From Fibrobacter sp. (GTDB taxonomy: Bacteria > Fibrobacterota > Fibrobacteria > Fibrobacterales > Fibrobacteraceae), in assembly GCA_024398955.1 (NCBI GenBank), contig JAKSIG010000018.1, positions 1 through 51,192 on the forward strand: a stretch of DNA of 51,192 nucleotides. Direction: 5' to 3'. Below the pieces are notes generated by a model. That model saw only the letters and a list, made by a program, of their open reading frames with translations, was not told the origin of the DNA and searched no databases. The position numbers were made by a program, and so were the translations under genes. Position 1 is the stretch's first letter, and each line of letters opens with the position of its first letter. Positions 41,305 through 49,010 of the stretch are shown piece after piece.

Positions 41305-41799
41305 ATGGCTAGAAGAAGTCGTAAATACGGTGAAGACGTCCCGTTCTCGATTACGTCCATGATGGACATGATGACCATTATTCTGGTGTTCATGATTAAG
41401 AACATGGACGCAGAAGGTCAGCTCTTGACTCAGGCTGAAAACTTGATCCTTCCGGTTTCCACTTCTCGTGTGCAGCCGAAGGAAGTTTCCCTGACTGTCG
41501 TGGTTGATGCTAACTATGTGATCGTTGATAATGCTAAAATTATCCCGACCGAAGACGTTCTCAAGCAGGAAGATCTCCTGGTAGCTTCCGTTGACTCTGT
41601 GCTGAAGGAACGCCGCGCTGTCGAACAGGAACATGCCCTTAAGGCAGGTCTCCCGGCTGACGAAGCAGGTCACATTGTTGTGCAGATTGACAAGAACATC
41701 CCTTACGATGCAATGTATAAGGTAATGGCTACTTGTGGCTTTGCCGGTTACACCAATATTGCATTCGCCGTGATGGAAAAGAACGGCGGGGAGGAATAA
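41305..41799 (+). CDS. TolR/ExbD biopolymer transport protein
   Basis: A 164-residue single-span protein. DVPFSITSMMDMMTIILVFM holds the conserved proton-path Asp21 at the start of the membrane helix. The periplasmic part is of normal length and ends with IPYDAMYKVMATCGFAGYTNIAFAV, the usual TolR/ExbD ending. It follows the first TolR gene after 2 bases and precedes the AgmX gene after 3 bases. With the TolQ protein it should form the functional proton channel. Confidence 0.94.
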   Translation: MARRSRKYGEDVPFSITSMMDMMTIILVFMIKNMDAEGQLLTQAENLILPVSTSRVQPKEVSLTVVVDANYVIVDNAKIIPTEDVLKQEDLLVASVDSVLKERRAVEQEHALKAGLPADEAGHIVVQIDKNIPYDAMYKVMATCGFAGYTNIAFAVMEKNGGEE

Positions 41800-41802
41800 C
41801 AT

Positions 41803-42747
41803 ATGGCAAAGACTAAAAAGGCAGCTCCTGCTATTGATCCGTTAGTAGCGTCCCTGATGCCGGAATCCGATAAGAAGATGGGTGCCATCGCAGGTATCTC
41901 TCTCGTTGTCGCTTTGGCAATATGCCTTTGGGCTTCCATGTACGAACAGGTTGTGGACGAAGTCGTGTTCGATGACTCCGCAGCTGCTGATCTTACTGCT
42001 TCTATGACCATCGAAGAAAAGAAGGAAGAGAAGAAGGAAGAAAAGAAGAAGGAAGAACCCAAGAAGCCTCGTAAGAAGGCTGGTGGCGGTGGTAAGCCCC
42101 GTGGTAAGGGTCAGCCCAACGCTCCCCAGACTCGCGGTGTGCTTAAGCTCCTGACTGCTCAGACCAAGAACGCCAGTGCCGGTGCATATGACCTTATGAA
42201 GAACCAGAAGTTCTCTAAGGACATTGACAAGGTGCTGAAGGACGTGGCTGGCCTCCAGACTACGGGTAAGACCGTTCTCGGTGGTCGTCGCGGTAAGGCT
42301 GATGGTGGCTTTAACGAAGGTTACGCTGAAGGCGGTTCCGGTGGTATCGGTGACGGCTTGGCAGGCCTCCTTGGCGGTGGTGGCGGTGGTATCGCTACTA
42401 AGGCTAAGGGCTCTATCAAGACCCCGTCCGAACGTGATATCGACATGGGCGCTGGTGGTGGTTCCCGTTCTGCTGCAGACATCATGAAGGTTGTCCGTCA
42501 GCGTACTCCGGGTCTCCGTCACATCTATAACAAGTTCCTGAAGAAGAAACCGGGATTCCAGGGTAAGGTTACCTTGAAGTTCACGATCGCTCCGGGCGGC
42601 GAAGTTATCAGCATCTCCATTGCTTCTTCTACCACTGGTTTCGGCGAATTTGATGGTGAAATCAAGACCGCTGTTAGCCGTTGGAAGTTCAGCAAGGTTA
42701 AGTCCGGTAACACTACTGTGACCATTCCGTTCGCCTTCTCTGAATAA
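41803..42747 (+). CDS. TonB-like protein with AgmX/PglI C-terminal domain
   Basis: A 314-residue protein. There is one membrane segment at about 28-46 (MGAIAGISLVVALAICLWA), then a Lys/Glu-rich and Pro-containing linker (EEKKEEKKEEKKKEEPKKP) that can span the periplasm, Gly-rich segments, and a C-terminal domain at about 222-314. That domain (RSAADIMKVVRQRTPGLRHIY, then GKVTLKFTIAPGGEV and WKFSKVKSGNTTVTIPFAFSE) matches the AgmX/PglI TonB-like domain of Myxococcus gliding proteins. It would carry energy from the TolQ/TolR motor to an outer-membrane or periplasmic partner. Last gene of the operon, followed by a terminator. Confidence 0.92.
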   Translation: MAKTKKAAPAIDPLVASLMPESDKKMGAIAGISLVVALAICLWASMYEQVVDEVVFDDSAAADLTASMTIEEKKEEKKEEKKKEEPKKPRKKAGGGGKPRGKGQPNAPQTRGVLKLLTAQTKNASAGAYDLMKNQKFSKDIDKVLKDVAGLQTTGKTVLGGRRGKADGGFNEGYAEGGSGGIGDGLAGLLGGGGGGIATKAKGSIKTPSERDIDMGAGGGSRSAADIMKVVRQRTPGLRHIYNKFLKKKPGFQGKVTLKFTIAPGGEVISISIASSTTGFGEFDGEIKTAVSRWKFSKVKSGNTTVTIPFAFSE

Positions 42748-42766
42748 TTTTAGAGACTGTGAAAAT

Positions 42767-42799
42767 AAAAAGGCCAGACCGCAAGGTCCGGCCTTTTTT
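42767..42799 (+). terminator. Intrinsic terminator after the AgmX-like gene
   Basis: Stem AAAAAGGCCAGACC against GGTCCGGCCTTTTTT with a GCAA tetraloop and one A-C mismatch, ending in six T residues. A second inverted repeat (AAAATACC/GGTATTTT) lies at 42811-42836. Confidence 0.9.
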
Positions 42800-42849
42800 C
42801 GCTTTCAACGAAAATACCCCTAAAAAAAGGTATTTTGTTTAAATTTTTA

Positions 42850-42880
42850 TTGCGTTTTTCATTTAATAAAGCTAACTTTA
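42850..42880 (+). promoter_or_regulatory. Possible promoter with overlapping hairpin before the beta-barrel gene
   Basis: TTGCGT, 17 bases, TAACTTTA. A perfect 7-bp inverted repeat (AATAAAG-CTAA-CTTTATT, 42865-42882) overlaps the -10 box and could be an operator. Confidence 0.4.
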
Positions 42881-42908
42881 TTGCAGAATTTTCAAGAGGA
42901 GTTTTATA

Positions 42909-44213
42909 ATGAACTTAAGAACTGCTGCTGCCGTTGGTGCTGCTATTGGCGTCTTTGGCGTTGGTTCCGCATTTGCAACCTTCGCACGCGTCGAATCCAT
43001 GGGTAAGAACACTACCTATATCATGGATGATGTGAGCATTTTTGACAACGCTGCCAATGCAAACCTTTATTCCAACTACTTGATCGGTGGTTTCGGTGCT
43101 TACACCGATATGAACATGACTGCTGGTGGCAATATCGATCCGCAGCATCCCACTTTCGGTGGCATCTTTGCTCTTTCTTTTGGCGATGACAACAACCCGG
43201 ACCCGAAGTTCACCATCGGTGGCTTGTTTGGCCGTGTCAATAGCGAACTTGCTATGTATTTGCCGGCTTATGTGCAGAAGGGTGAAAATGTCAATAAGGA
43301 CTTCTACAAGGTTCCCGAAACCGTGACTAACTTTGACGGCTTCCTCGGTGGTACCTTCTCTAGCGGTGATGCTTGGGGCTTGCACATTTATATCGCTCAC
43401 CAGGATGGTGGCGATCTGGATGAAAGCGGTACCTACCAGCCGGATGCAGAAGCTCATGCTTCTCTCGTACAGGCTGATGGTGGTTTGAACATTCAGACCA
43501 GCGGTGGTACTTCTTACGAAGCATCCTTCGGCTTGGCTCGTATCCAGTATGGTCCTGGTCACTATGACTTCTTTGAAAACGGTGACTTTTCCTTCTTGGC
43601 AAAGGCTCGCGCATTCTTCACTCTCGAAGCAATTGACGGCGAACTGGTTCCTGCAGCTTCTATGAAGCTTGCTCAGGCTCCTGGTATCGACGACAAGCAC
43701 GCTCAGGCTGGCGTTGGTATCAACGTTGCTATGGACCGCGGCTTCTTCTGGATGGGTGTTGATTTCATCTGGAATCAGATGAAGGCTCACGACTACTACT
43801 ATAACACCAGCAAGCAGGCTTGGGTCTATGACTCTCGCTACGATGAAGATCCTAGCTGGGACAAGCGTTCTGACATTGGTGGCAAGGTCAGCTTCGGTAT
43901 CGAACGTAACATCTGGTGGGATTGGTTCGTGATTCGCGTTGGCGGTCAGAAGTCTATTCTCTACACCGAATGTGAAGTTGGTGAAAAGAGCAAGCACAAG
44001 GGTGAAGGCATCTGCAAGGACGACGGTACCTTCTTCACTACCAATCCTCTTGCTGACGGTTCTGCCGACGACCATGTTGGCTTCGGCTTCGGCGTGAACA
44101 TCGAAGAAAGACTGAAGATCGACGTTACTGTTGCAGAAGACGTGCTGTTCCGCAACCCGTTCCAGGGTGAAGGTCGCATCTTCTCTCGCCTCGATGCAAC
44201 CTATAGCTTCTAA
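42909..44213 (+). CDS. Outer-membrane beta-barrel protein, unknown family
   Basis: A 434-residue protein with a signal peptide ending near residue 23 (GSAFA-T). The rest alternates Gly/aromatic strands and polar loops, and it ends in a terminal Phe after an amphipathic strand (GRIFSRLDATYSF), the usual signal for Bam-dependent insertion. Strong codon bias and a good ribosome binding site (AGAGGAG, 7 bases) suggest high expression. A Cys pair (ECEVGEKSKHKGEGIC) lies in a late loop. It lies directly after the TolQ-TolR-AgmX operon but has its own terminator region; it may be that machine's outer-membrane partner (inference). Confidence 0.82.
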   Translation: MNLRTAAAVGAAIGVFGVGSAFATFARVESMGKNTTYIMDDVSIFDNAANANLYSNYLIGGFGAYTDMNMTAGGNIDPQHPTFGGIFALSFGDDNNPDPKFTIGGLFGRVNSELAMYLPAYVQKGENVNKDFYKVPETVTNFDGFLGGTFSSGDAWGLHIYIAHQDGGDLDESGTYQPDAEAHASLVQADGGLNIQTSGGTSYEASFGLARIQYGPGHYDFFENGDFSFLAKARAFFTLEAIDGELVPAASMKLAQAPGIDDKHAQAGVGINVAMDRGFFWMGVDFIWNQMKAHDYYYNTSKQAWVYDSRYDEDPSWDKRSDIGGKVSFGIERNIWWDWFVIRVGGQKSILYTECEVGEKSKHKGEGICKDDGTFFTTNPLADGSADDHVGFGFGVNIEERLKIDVTVAEDVLFRNPFQGEGRIFSRLDATYSF

Positions 44214-44225
44214 TGAGATGTAGAG

Positions 44226-44281
44226 AAAGGGGTACCCCTTTCCCTACGTAGGGTTAAGACTGCCTTTGGGCAGTCTTTTTT
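44226..44281 (+). terminator. Terminator preceded by two perfect palindromes
   Basis: The terminator proper is AAGACTGCC-TTTG-GGCAGTCTT plus T residues (44256-44281). Directly before it lie a 16-bp perfect palindrome (44226-44241, AAAGGGGTACCCCTTT) and a 12-bp one (44242-44253, CCCTACGTAGGG). Confidence 0.85.
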
Positions 44282-44362
44282 GTTTATTGCTGCGGGAGGT
44301 CTTTTGCTATTTTTTCTTCGGTTTATTAATCAATCTTGGTTATAAGGTTCGGTATTGTTTTT

Positions 44363-44734
44363 ATGAAGAAATTCTTTTTGATTCTTGGCGCATTATGCCT
44401 GGTTCTGTTAGGTTGTTCTGAACCTACAGATCATATTGAAAATAAATTAAGTCCTTACCTGCAAGAAGATCTGAAGTTCATGGTCGCTGAGACTATGCGA
44501 TCAGCGGGTGACAGGTCTGCCTTGTTGGAAACGCCGTATTATCGTGTGAAAGATTTTCGTTTGTTCGAAGGTGCCGAGGCTCGAATCTATGCTGCTTATG
44601 CTGAAGTTGATTTCTTTATCTACAAGGATATTGCCATGCACGAAAAGCGCAAGTACCGTTATGATGCTCATACTCGAAAATGGGATCGCTATTCGAAGGT
44701 GCTGAAATTTGGTAGAGATTCGATTCCGGAATAA
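44363..44734 (+). CDS. Small lipoprotein, unknown function
   Basis: A 123-residue protein. The lipoprotein signal LGALCLVLLGC ends at Cys17. The mature part (about 106 residues) looks like a small alpha/beta fold: YLQEDLKFMVAETMRSAGD, then YRVKDFRLFEG and ARIYAAYAEVDFFIYKDIAM. I do not recognise the family. Start: ATG 44363, giving a standard signal peptide; the longer open frame from 44336 is rejected. No clear ribosome binding site. It lies 70 bases upstream of mreB; the mreB promoter box lies in that gap. Confidence 0.72.
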   Translation: MKKFFLILGALCLVLLGCSEPTDHIENKLSPYLQEDLKFMVAETMRSAGDRSALLETPYYRVKDFRLFEGAEARIYAAYAEVDFFIYKDIAMHEKRKYRYDAHTRKWDRYSKVLKFGRDSIPE

Positions 44735-44756
44735 AACAGTCTGTCGTTCAGTTATT

Positions 44757-44764
44757 TATATTTG
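44757..44764 (+). promoter_or_regulatory. Candidate -10 box of the mreB operon
   Basis: TATATTTG, 40 bases before the mreB start; no good -35 box. Confidence 0.4.
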
Positions 44765-44803
44765 GCGTGGATGGTTTAAAACTTTTTTAGAAGGGTAACT
44801 ACT

Positions 44804-45826
44804 TTGTTCGGTCTCTTTTCTTGCGATATTGGTATTGACCTGGGCACAGCAAATACATTGGTCCATGTTGCTGGTCAGGGAATAGTCATTAATGAACCTA
44901 CGGTTATTGCTGTGGACAGCAAGAACAACCGTGTTTCCGCCATCGGTTCCGAAGCAAAGAAAATGCTCGGTAGAACTCCCGGCGAAAGTCGTGCTGTTCG
45001 TCCTATGCGCGACGGCGTGATTGCTGACTTCGAACTTGTTGAAAGCTTGCTTCAGACTTTCATTAAGCGTGTTCAGAAGTATCCGCTGTGGATGGTAAAA
45101 CCTCGTGTGGTGGTTGGCGTTCCTTCTGGTATTACCGAAGTAGAAAAGCGTGCTGTGATCGATGCCGCTAAGCAGGCCGGTGCCAAGGAAGTTCACCTTG
45201 TCCATGAACCTATGGCTGCTGCCGTTGGCATGGGTATTCCTGTGGAAGATCCTGTAGGTAACATGATTGTGGATATTGGCGGTGGTACTTCCGATATTGC
45301 CGTTATCGCCTTGAATGGTACCGTTTGCAATGCCTCTGTGCGTGTCGGCGGTGACGAAATGGACGAAGCCATTGTTCGTTACCTGCGTACCATGTATAAC
45401 CTTTGTGTTGGCGAAAGCACTGCAGAGCAGATCAAGATGCAGATTGGCTCCGCTAGCCCCCTTGAAGAAGAATTGACCATGGAAGTGAAGGGCCACGACT
45501 TTATCGCTGGTATGCCTCGCACCATGACTATCAACAGCGCAGAAATTCGCGAAGCTCTCAACGAACCTGTAACGGCTATTGTCGAGGCTGTTAAGCAGGC
45601 TCTGAGCATCACTCCGCCGGAACTTTCTGCAGATATTTATGACAAGGGCATTATTATGACTGGTGGTGGTTCTCAGCTGCGTGGCTTTGACGAACGTATC
45701 CGCCAGGAAACGGGCCTTTCTGTGAATGTGATTGATGAAGCGCTCATCTGCGTATGTAAGGGTGCTGCACGCATTCTGGAAGACCTGGACAAGTACCGCC
45801 CGGTTCTGATTGCATCTTCTAACTAA
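44804..45826 (+). CDS. mreB: Rod shape-determining protein MreB
   Basis: A 340-residue actin-like protein that polymerises on the inner membrane and guides lateral wall synthesis. CDIGIDLGTANTLVHV (phosphate 1), VVVGVPSGITEVEKRAV, HEPMAAAVGMG, VDIGGGTSDIAVIAL (phosphate 2) and IIMTGGGSQLRGFDERI are all present. The start is TTG 44804, with AGAAGGG 8 bases upstream; no in-frame ATG precedes the actin fold. First gene of mreB-mreC-mreD-mrdA-rodA. Confidence 0.97.
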   Translation: MFGLFSCDIGIDLGTANTLVHVAGQGIVINEPTVIAVDSKNNRVSAIGSEAKKMLGRTPGESRAVRPMRDGVIADFELVESLLQTFIKRVQKYPLWMVKPRVVVGVPSGITEVEKRAVIDAAKQAGAKEVHLVHEPMAAAVGMGIPVEDPVGNMIVDIGGGTSDIAVIALNGTVCNASVRVGGDEMDEAIVRYLRTMYNLCVGESTAEQIKMQIGSASPLEEELTMEVKGHDFIAGMPRTMTINSAEIREALNEPVTAIVEAVKQALSITPPELSADIYDKGIIMTGGGSQLRGFDERIRQETGLSVNVIDEALICVCKGAARILEDLDKYRPVLIASSN

Positions 45827-45843
45827 AAACAGATTCTAGATCG

Positions 45844-46677
45844 ATGCTTAGGGCTTTTCGCTTTATTGTCGACTTGTTCTCTCAAAGGCATGGCGTTGTC
45901 GCCTTTGCCTTTTTTCTCGCTTTGGGCTTACTGATGAGGCAGGCGCCGAACTCTGTTCGGCAGAGTGTGGTTTCGGCTGCCTTGGGCTCTGTTTTTTATC
46001 CGGCGCAGCTGGCCGTTTCTTCGCTGAATGCCTATCGCGCAGTGGCTGAAGAAAATGTACAGCTGAAAGAAGAAAATGCTAGACTCCGTCAGGAAACCTA
46101 CCATGCACGCGAGGGCCTACAGGAACTGGCTCGACTGCATACGCTGGTCCGTTTTGATGACAAATGGGACTATCCGATTGTGACTTCTCGTGTGGTCGGT
46201 CATAATCCCGGGCGTTTCTTGACTACCCTGGTGATTAATCGCGGAAACAAGCATGGCGTAAAGGAAGATATGCCTGTGTTTTCGATGAACGGTCTGGTAG
46301 GCAAGATTACCAAGGCCTCCCTGACGCATTCAAGAGTGCAGCTTCTGGTAGATCCGAATCTTAAGTTGTCTGTAATGGAACGCCGCACTCGCGTAGTGGG
46401 CTTCCTTGAATCCATGGATGGACATACGCTTACTGCAATGGTCCCCGCGCATGCAGGTGTTGTTGCTGGCGACACTCTGGTAACTTCGGGACTAGGCGGC
46501 ATTTTCCCTAAGGGAATTCCTGTAGGAACTGTAAAGGAAGTGCGTAAGTCTGACCTGGATGTGATGCGCCAGATGGATGTGGAACCTTTCCAGGAATTCT
46601 CTATACTTGAAGAAGTATTTGTAATGGAGAAGGAACCTGACTGGGAAATCAAGGAGTTGCTGGATGAAGAACCTTAA
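45844..46677 (+). CDS. mreC: Rod shape-determining protein MreC
   Basis: A 277-residue bitopic protein. One membrane segment near residues 17-33, a coiled coil at about 60-95 (AEENVQLKEENARLRQETYHA), then the two beta domains typical of MreC (VVGHNPGRFLTTLVINRG, GLVGKITKASLTHSRVQLL, TSGLGGIFPKGIPVG). It organises the elongation complex with MreD, PBP2 and RodA in the periplasm. It overlaps mreD by 14 bases. Confidence 0.95.
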   Translation: MLRAFRFIVDLFSQRHGVVAFAFFLALGLLMRQAPNSVRQSVVSAALGSVFYPAQLAVSSLNAYRAVAEENVQLKEENARLRQETYHAREGLQELARLHTLVRFDDKWDYPIVTSRVVGHNPGRFLTTLVINRGNKHGVKEDMPVFSMNGLVGKITKASLTHSRVQLLVDPNLKLSVMERRTRVVGFLESMDGHTLTAMVPAHAGVVAGDTLVTSGLGGIFPKGIPVGTVKEVRKSDLDVMRQMDVEPFQEFSILEEVFVMEKEPDWEIKELLDEEP

Positions 46678-47152
46678 GTGGCTTTGGCTCCTGATTATGT
46701 TTGTGGTTTGTTTTAGTTTGCAGGTAAGTGTTGCAGACTGGCTTTCCATTTTTGAAGTAAGTCCTGATTTTGTCATTATCTTTATTGTGGCTGTCGCCAT
46801 TAAGTGTGGCCCTGCGGCAGGTTGCTTTTGGGGATTTGCGGCAGGCTTTGCTCAGGATGTCTACGCTCCTGTGGAGTGGCTTGGGGCTCACTCCATTGCC
46901 ATGACTATTGTTGGCTTTGTCGTGGGCCAGTTGAATGAACGCTTCTTGACGCTGAATATGCCGGCTAAGGTTGGAGTCCTTGGACTTGCTTACATGATTT
47001 GCGATGGCATTTATTTTGGCATTACGGGTCTTTCAAAAGAAATCGTGACCAACCTTTTCTTGACCAAGTCGTTGCCGGGATGCGCGTACACAATGCTGAT
47101 TGGAAGTATCCTGTTCTACCTGGATGTAGGCAAGAAGAAAACGCATGTATAA
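46664..47152 (+). CDS. mreD: Rod shape-determining protein MreD
   Basis: A 162-residue polytopic membrane protein with five or so hydrophobic segments (WLWLLIMFVVCFSLQV, PDFVIIFIVAVAIK, GCFWGFAAGFAQDVYAP, VGVLGLAYMICDGIYFG). The PD-x-x-x-x and GFAAGFAQDVY elements are family-typical. It overlaps mreC by 14 bases and the PBP2 gene by 8, indicating coupled translation. Assignment rests on order and topology as much as sequence. Confidence 0.9.
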   Translation: MKNLKWLWLLIMFVVCFSLQVSVADWLSIFEVSPDFVIIFIVAVAIKCGPAAGCFWGFAAGFAQDVYAPVEWLGAHSIAMTIVGFVVGQLNERFLTLNMPAKVGVLGLAYMICDGIYFGITGLSKEIVTNLFLTKSLPGCAYTMLIGSILFYLDVGKKKTHV

Positions 47153-49010
47153 TAGCACTTCGGAAAATGAAGTTCTACAGAATAGAAACCTGCATGTCCT
47201 GATTTACATGGCGGGTGTTGTCGTTCTGTTTTCTGTATTGCTTTATAGATTGTTCTCTTTGCAGTACACCCATTATGACGAGAACCTGCAGCGTTCTGAC
47301 AACAACCGAATTCGTAAGGTCGAGCTTGTGGCTGAACGAGGCTTCATTTATGACCGAAATGGGGAAGTCCTTGTTCGCAACCGCCCTTCTTACCAGATTG
47401 CCTTACAGGCAGTACAGCTTCCTCGCAAGAAGGATTTGCGTGATTCCGTTCGCGACCGCCTGCTGCGAATTCGTGATAATTCTGGCGAACGACTTTTTGA
47501 TTCGCTATCGCTGGATACGGCCTTTTTGAGGTCCAGATGGATTAAGACGCGTCCGATTCGCCTGCTTGAGGATGCGTCCCCGGAACAGGTTGCCGTGATT
47601 GAGGAGCATTCCTCTGAGTTGCCGGGCGTAGTAACCTTGATTGAGTCTCGTCGAGAATATCCCTATGGGACTTTGGCTTCTCATGTGCTGGGTTATACGA
47701 ATGAAATTTCTGAAGACCAGCTAAAGTTGCCGGAGTATGCAGATTATTCTCAGGGAGACCGAATTGGTCAAAAGGGATTGGAACAGAGCTACGATAAGGA
47801 GTTCCGCGGCAAGAACGGAATGAAACTTGTAGAAGTGAATGCTTCTGGTCGTGAAGTGGGCCTTGTGTCTAGTGGTGGTGAATTGGCTCCTGTGCCTGGT
47901 CTGCATTTGGTGTCTACCTTGGACTTGCGTCTGCAGCGGGTGGCCGAAGAGGCTATTCCTGATAGTGCCAAAGGGGCCCTGGTGGCCTTGGATCCCCGTA
48001 ACGGTGAAATTCTTGCCATGGTCAGTTCCCCTCGCCTGGATCCCAATATCTTTTCTCTGAAACGTCGCGAACGAAACAAGGGCTGGGCTCAGGTGGCTTT
48101 GGATTCTATGCGACCGTTGACGAATCGCGCAATTTCTGGCACGTATCCTCCTGCATCAGTCTTTAAGTTGGTGACTGCGGGTGCGGGCCTTGAAAATGGA
48201 GTGCTATCGGAAAACAAGTATTACCCAAAGAACTGTACTGGCGGTTACCAGTATGGCGCTCGTTTCCAGAAATGCTGGGGAACCCATGGCGCTCTCAATG
48301 TCGTTCATGCGATCCGTCTTTCTTGTGACGTGTTCTTCTACCAGGCCGGCCTAGAAATTGACATGGAGCGAATCAACGAATTCGGTAGACGCTTTGGTTA
48401 TGGTGAAAAACTTTTGGGCGTCGATATTCCAGGCGAAAAGGCCGGATGGTTACCTGATTCCGCATCCTTTAACGTTCGAAATAAGAGAGCTGGCTGGCGT
48501 TGGGCTCGCGGTCTAATTCTGAATTTGGCAATTGGCCAAGGGCAGATCGTGACGCCTTTGCAGCAGGCTGTTTTTGTAGGATCACTGGCAACAGGCAAGG
48601 GCGTCTATAGACCGCACTTTATGAAGGAATTGAGGGACGAGAAGGGCGATGTGGTCCGCAGTTTTGAACCTGAAATTATTCGTCCTGGCAACATGAAGCC
48701 TTACACCCATCGTATTCTGATGAATGCTATGGATTCTGTGGTCAATCATCCGGGCGGTACGGGAAAGCGTGGCGCGATTCCTGGAATTCGTGTTGGCGCA
48801 AAGACTGGTTCCGGCGAATGGAAGAAGGGCGAGAAGACTCACGCCTGGTACGCTGCGGTAGCTCCGCTGGATAATCCTGAAATTGCGGTTGCCGTGATTA
48901 TGGAGGCTGCCGGTGGTGGCGGGTCTGTTTCGGGACCCATTGCCAAGAAGGTTATGTCGGCCTATTTTGAAAACAAGAAGCTGGATGAAGGAATCGTGGA
49001 GGAAAAATGA
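47145..49010 (+). CDS. mrdA: Penicillin-binding protein 2 (transpeptidase)
   Basis: A 621-residue class B PBP of the elongation complex, cross-linking lateral wall peptidoglycan. One N-terminal membrane segment (LIYMAGVVVLFSVLLYRLFSL), a dimerisation domain with ERGFIYDRNGEVLVRNRPSY, then the transpeptidase: SVFK in TYPPASVFKLVTA (Ser nucleophile), SCD in LSCDVFFYQ, and KTGSGEW. GQG-x-x-x-TPLQ is also present. It overlaps mreD by 8 and rodA by 4 bases. Confidence 0.96.
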   Translation: MYNSTSENEVLQNRNLHVLIYMAGVVVLFSVLLYRLFSLQYTHYDENLQRSDNNRIRKVELVAERGFIYDRNGEVLVRNRPSYQIALQAVQLPRKKDLRDSVRDRLLRIRDNSGERLFDSLSLDTAFLRSRWIKTRPIRLLEDASPEQVAVIEEHSSELPGVVTLIESRREYPYGTLASHVLGYTNEISEDQLKLPEYADYSQGDRIGQKGLEQSYDKEFRGKNGMKLVEVNASGREVGLVSSGGELAPVPGLHLVSTLDLRLQRVAEEAIPDSAKGALVALDPRNGEILAMVSSPRLDPNIFSLKRRERNKGWAQVALDSMRPLTNRAISGTYPPASVFKLVTAGAGLENGVLSENKYYPKNCTGGYQYGARFQKCWGTHGALNVVHAIRLSCDVFFYQAGLEIDMERINEFGRRFGYGEKLLGVDIPGEKAGWLPDSASFNVRNKRAGWRWARGLILNLAIGQGQIVTPLQQAVFVGSLATGKGVYRPHFMKELRDEKGDVVRSFEPEIIRPGNMKPYTHRILMNAMDSVVNHPGGTGKRGAIPGIRVGAKTGSGEWKKGEKTHAWYAAVAPLDNPEIAVAVIMEAAGGGGSVSGPIAKKVMSAYFENKKLDEGIVEEK

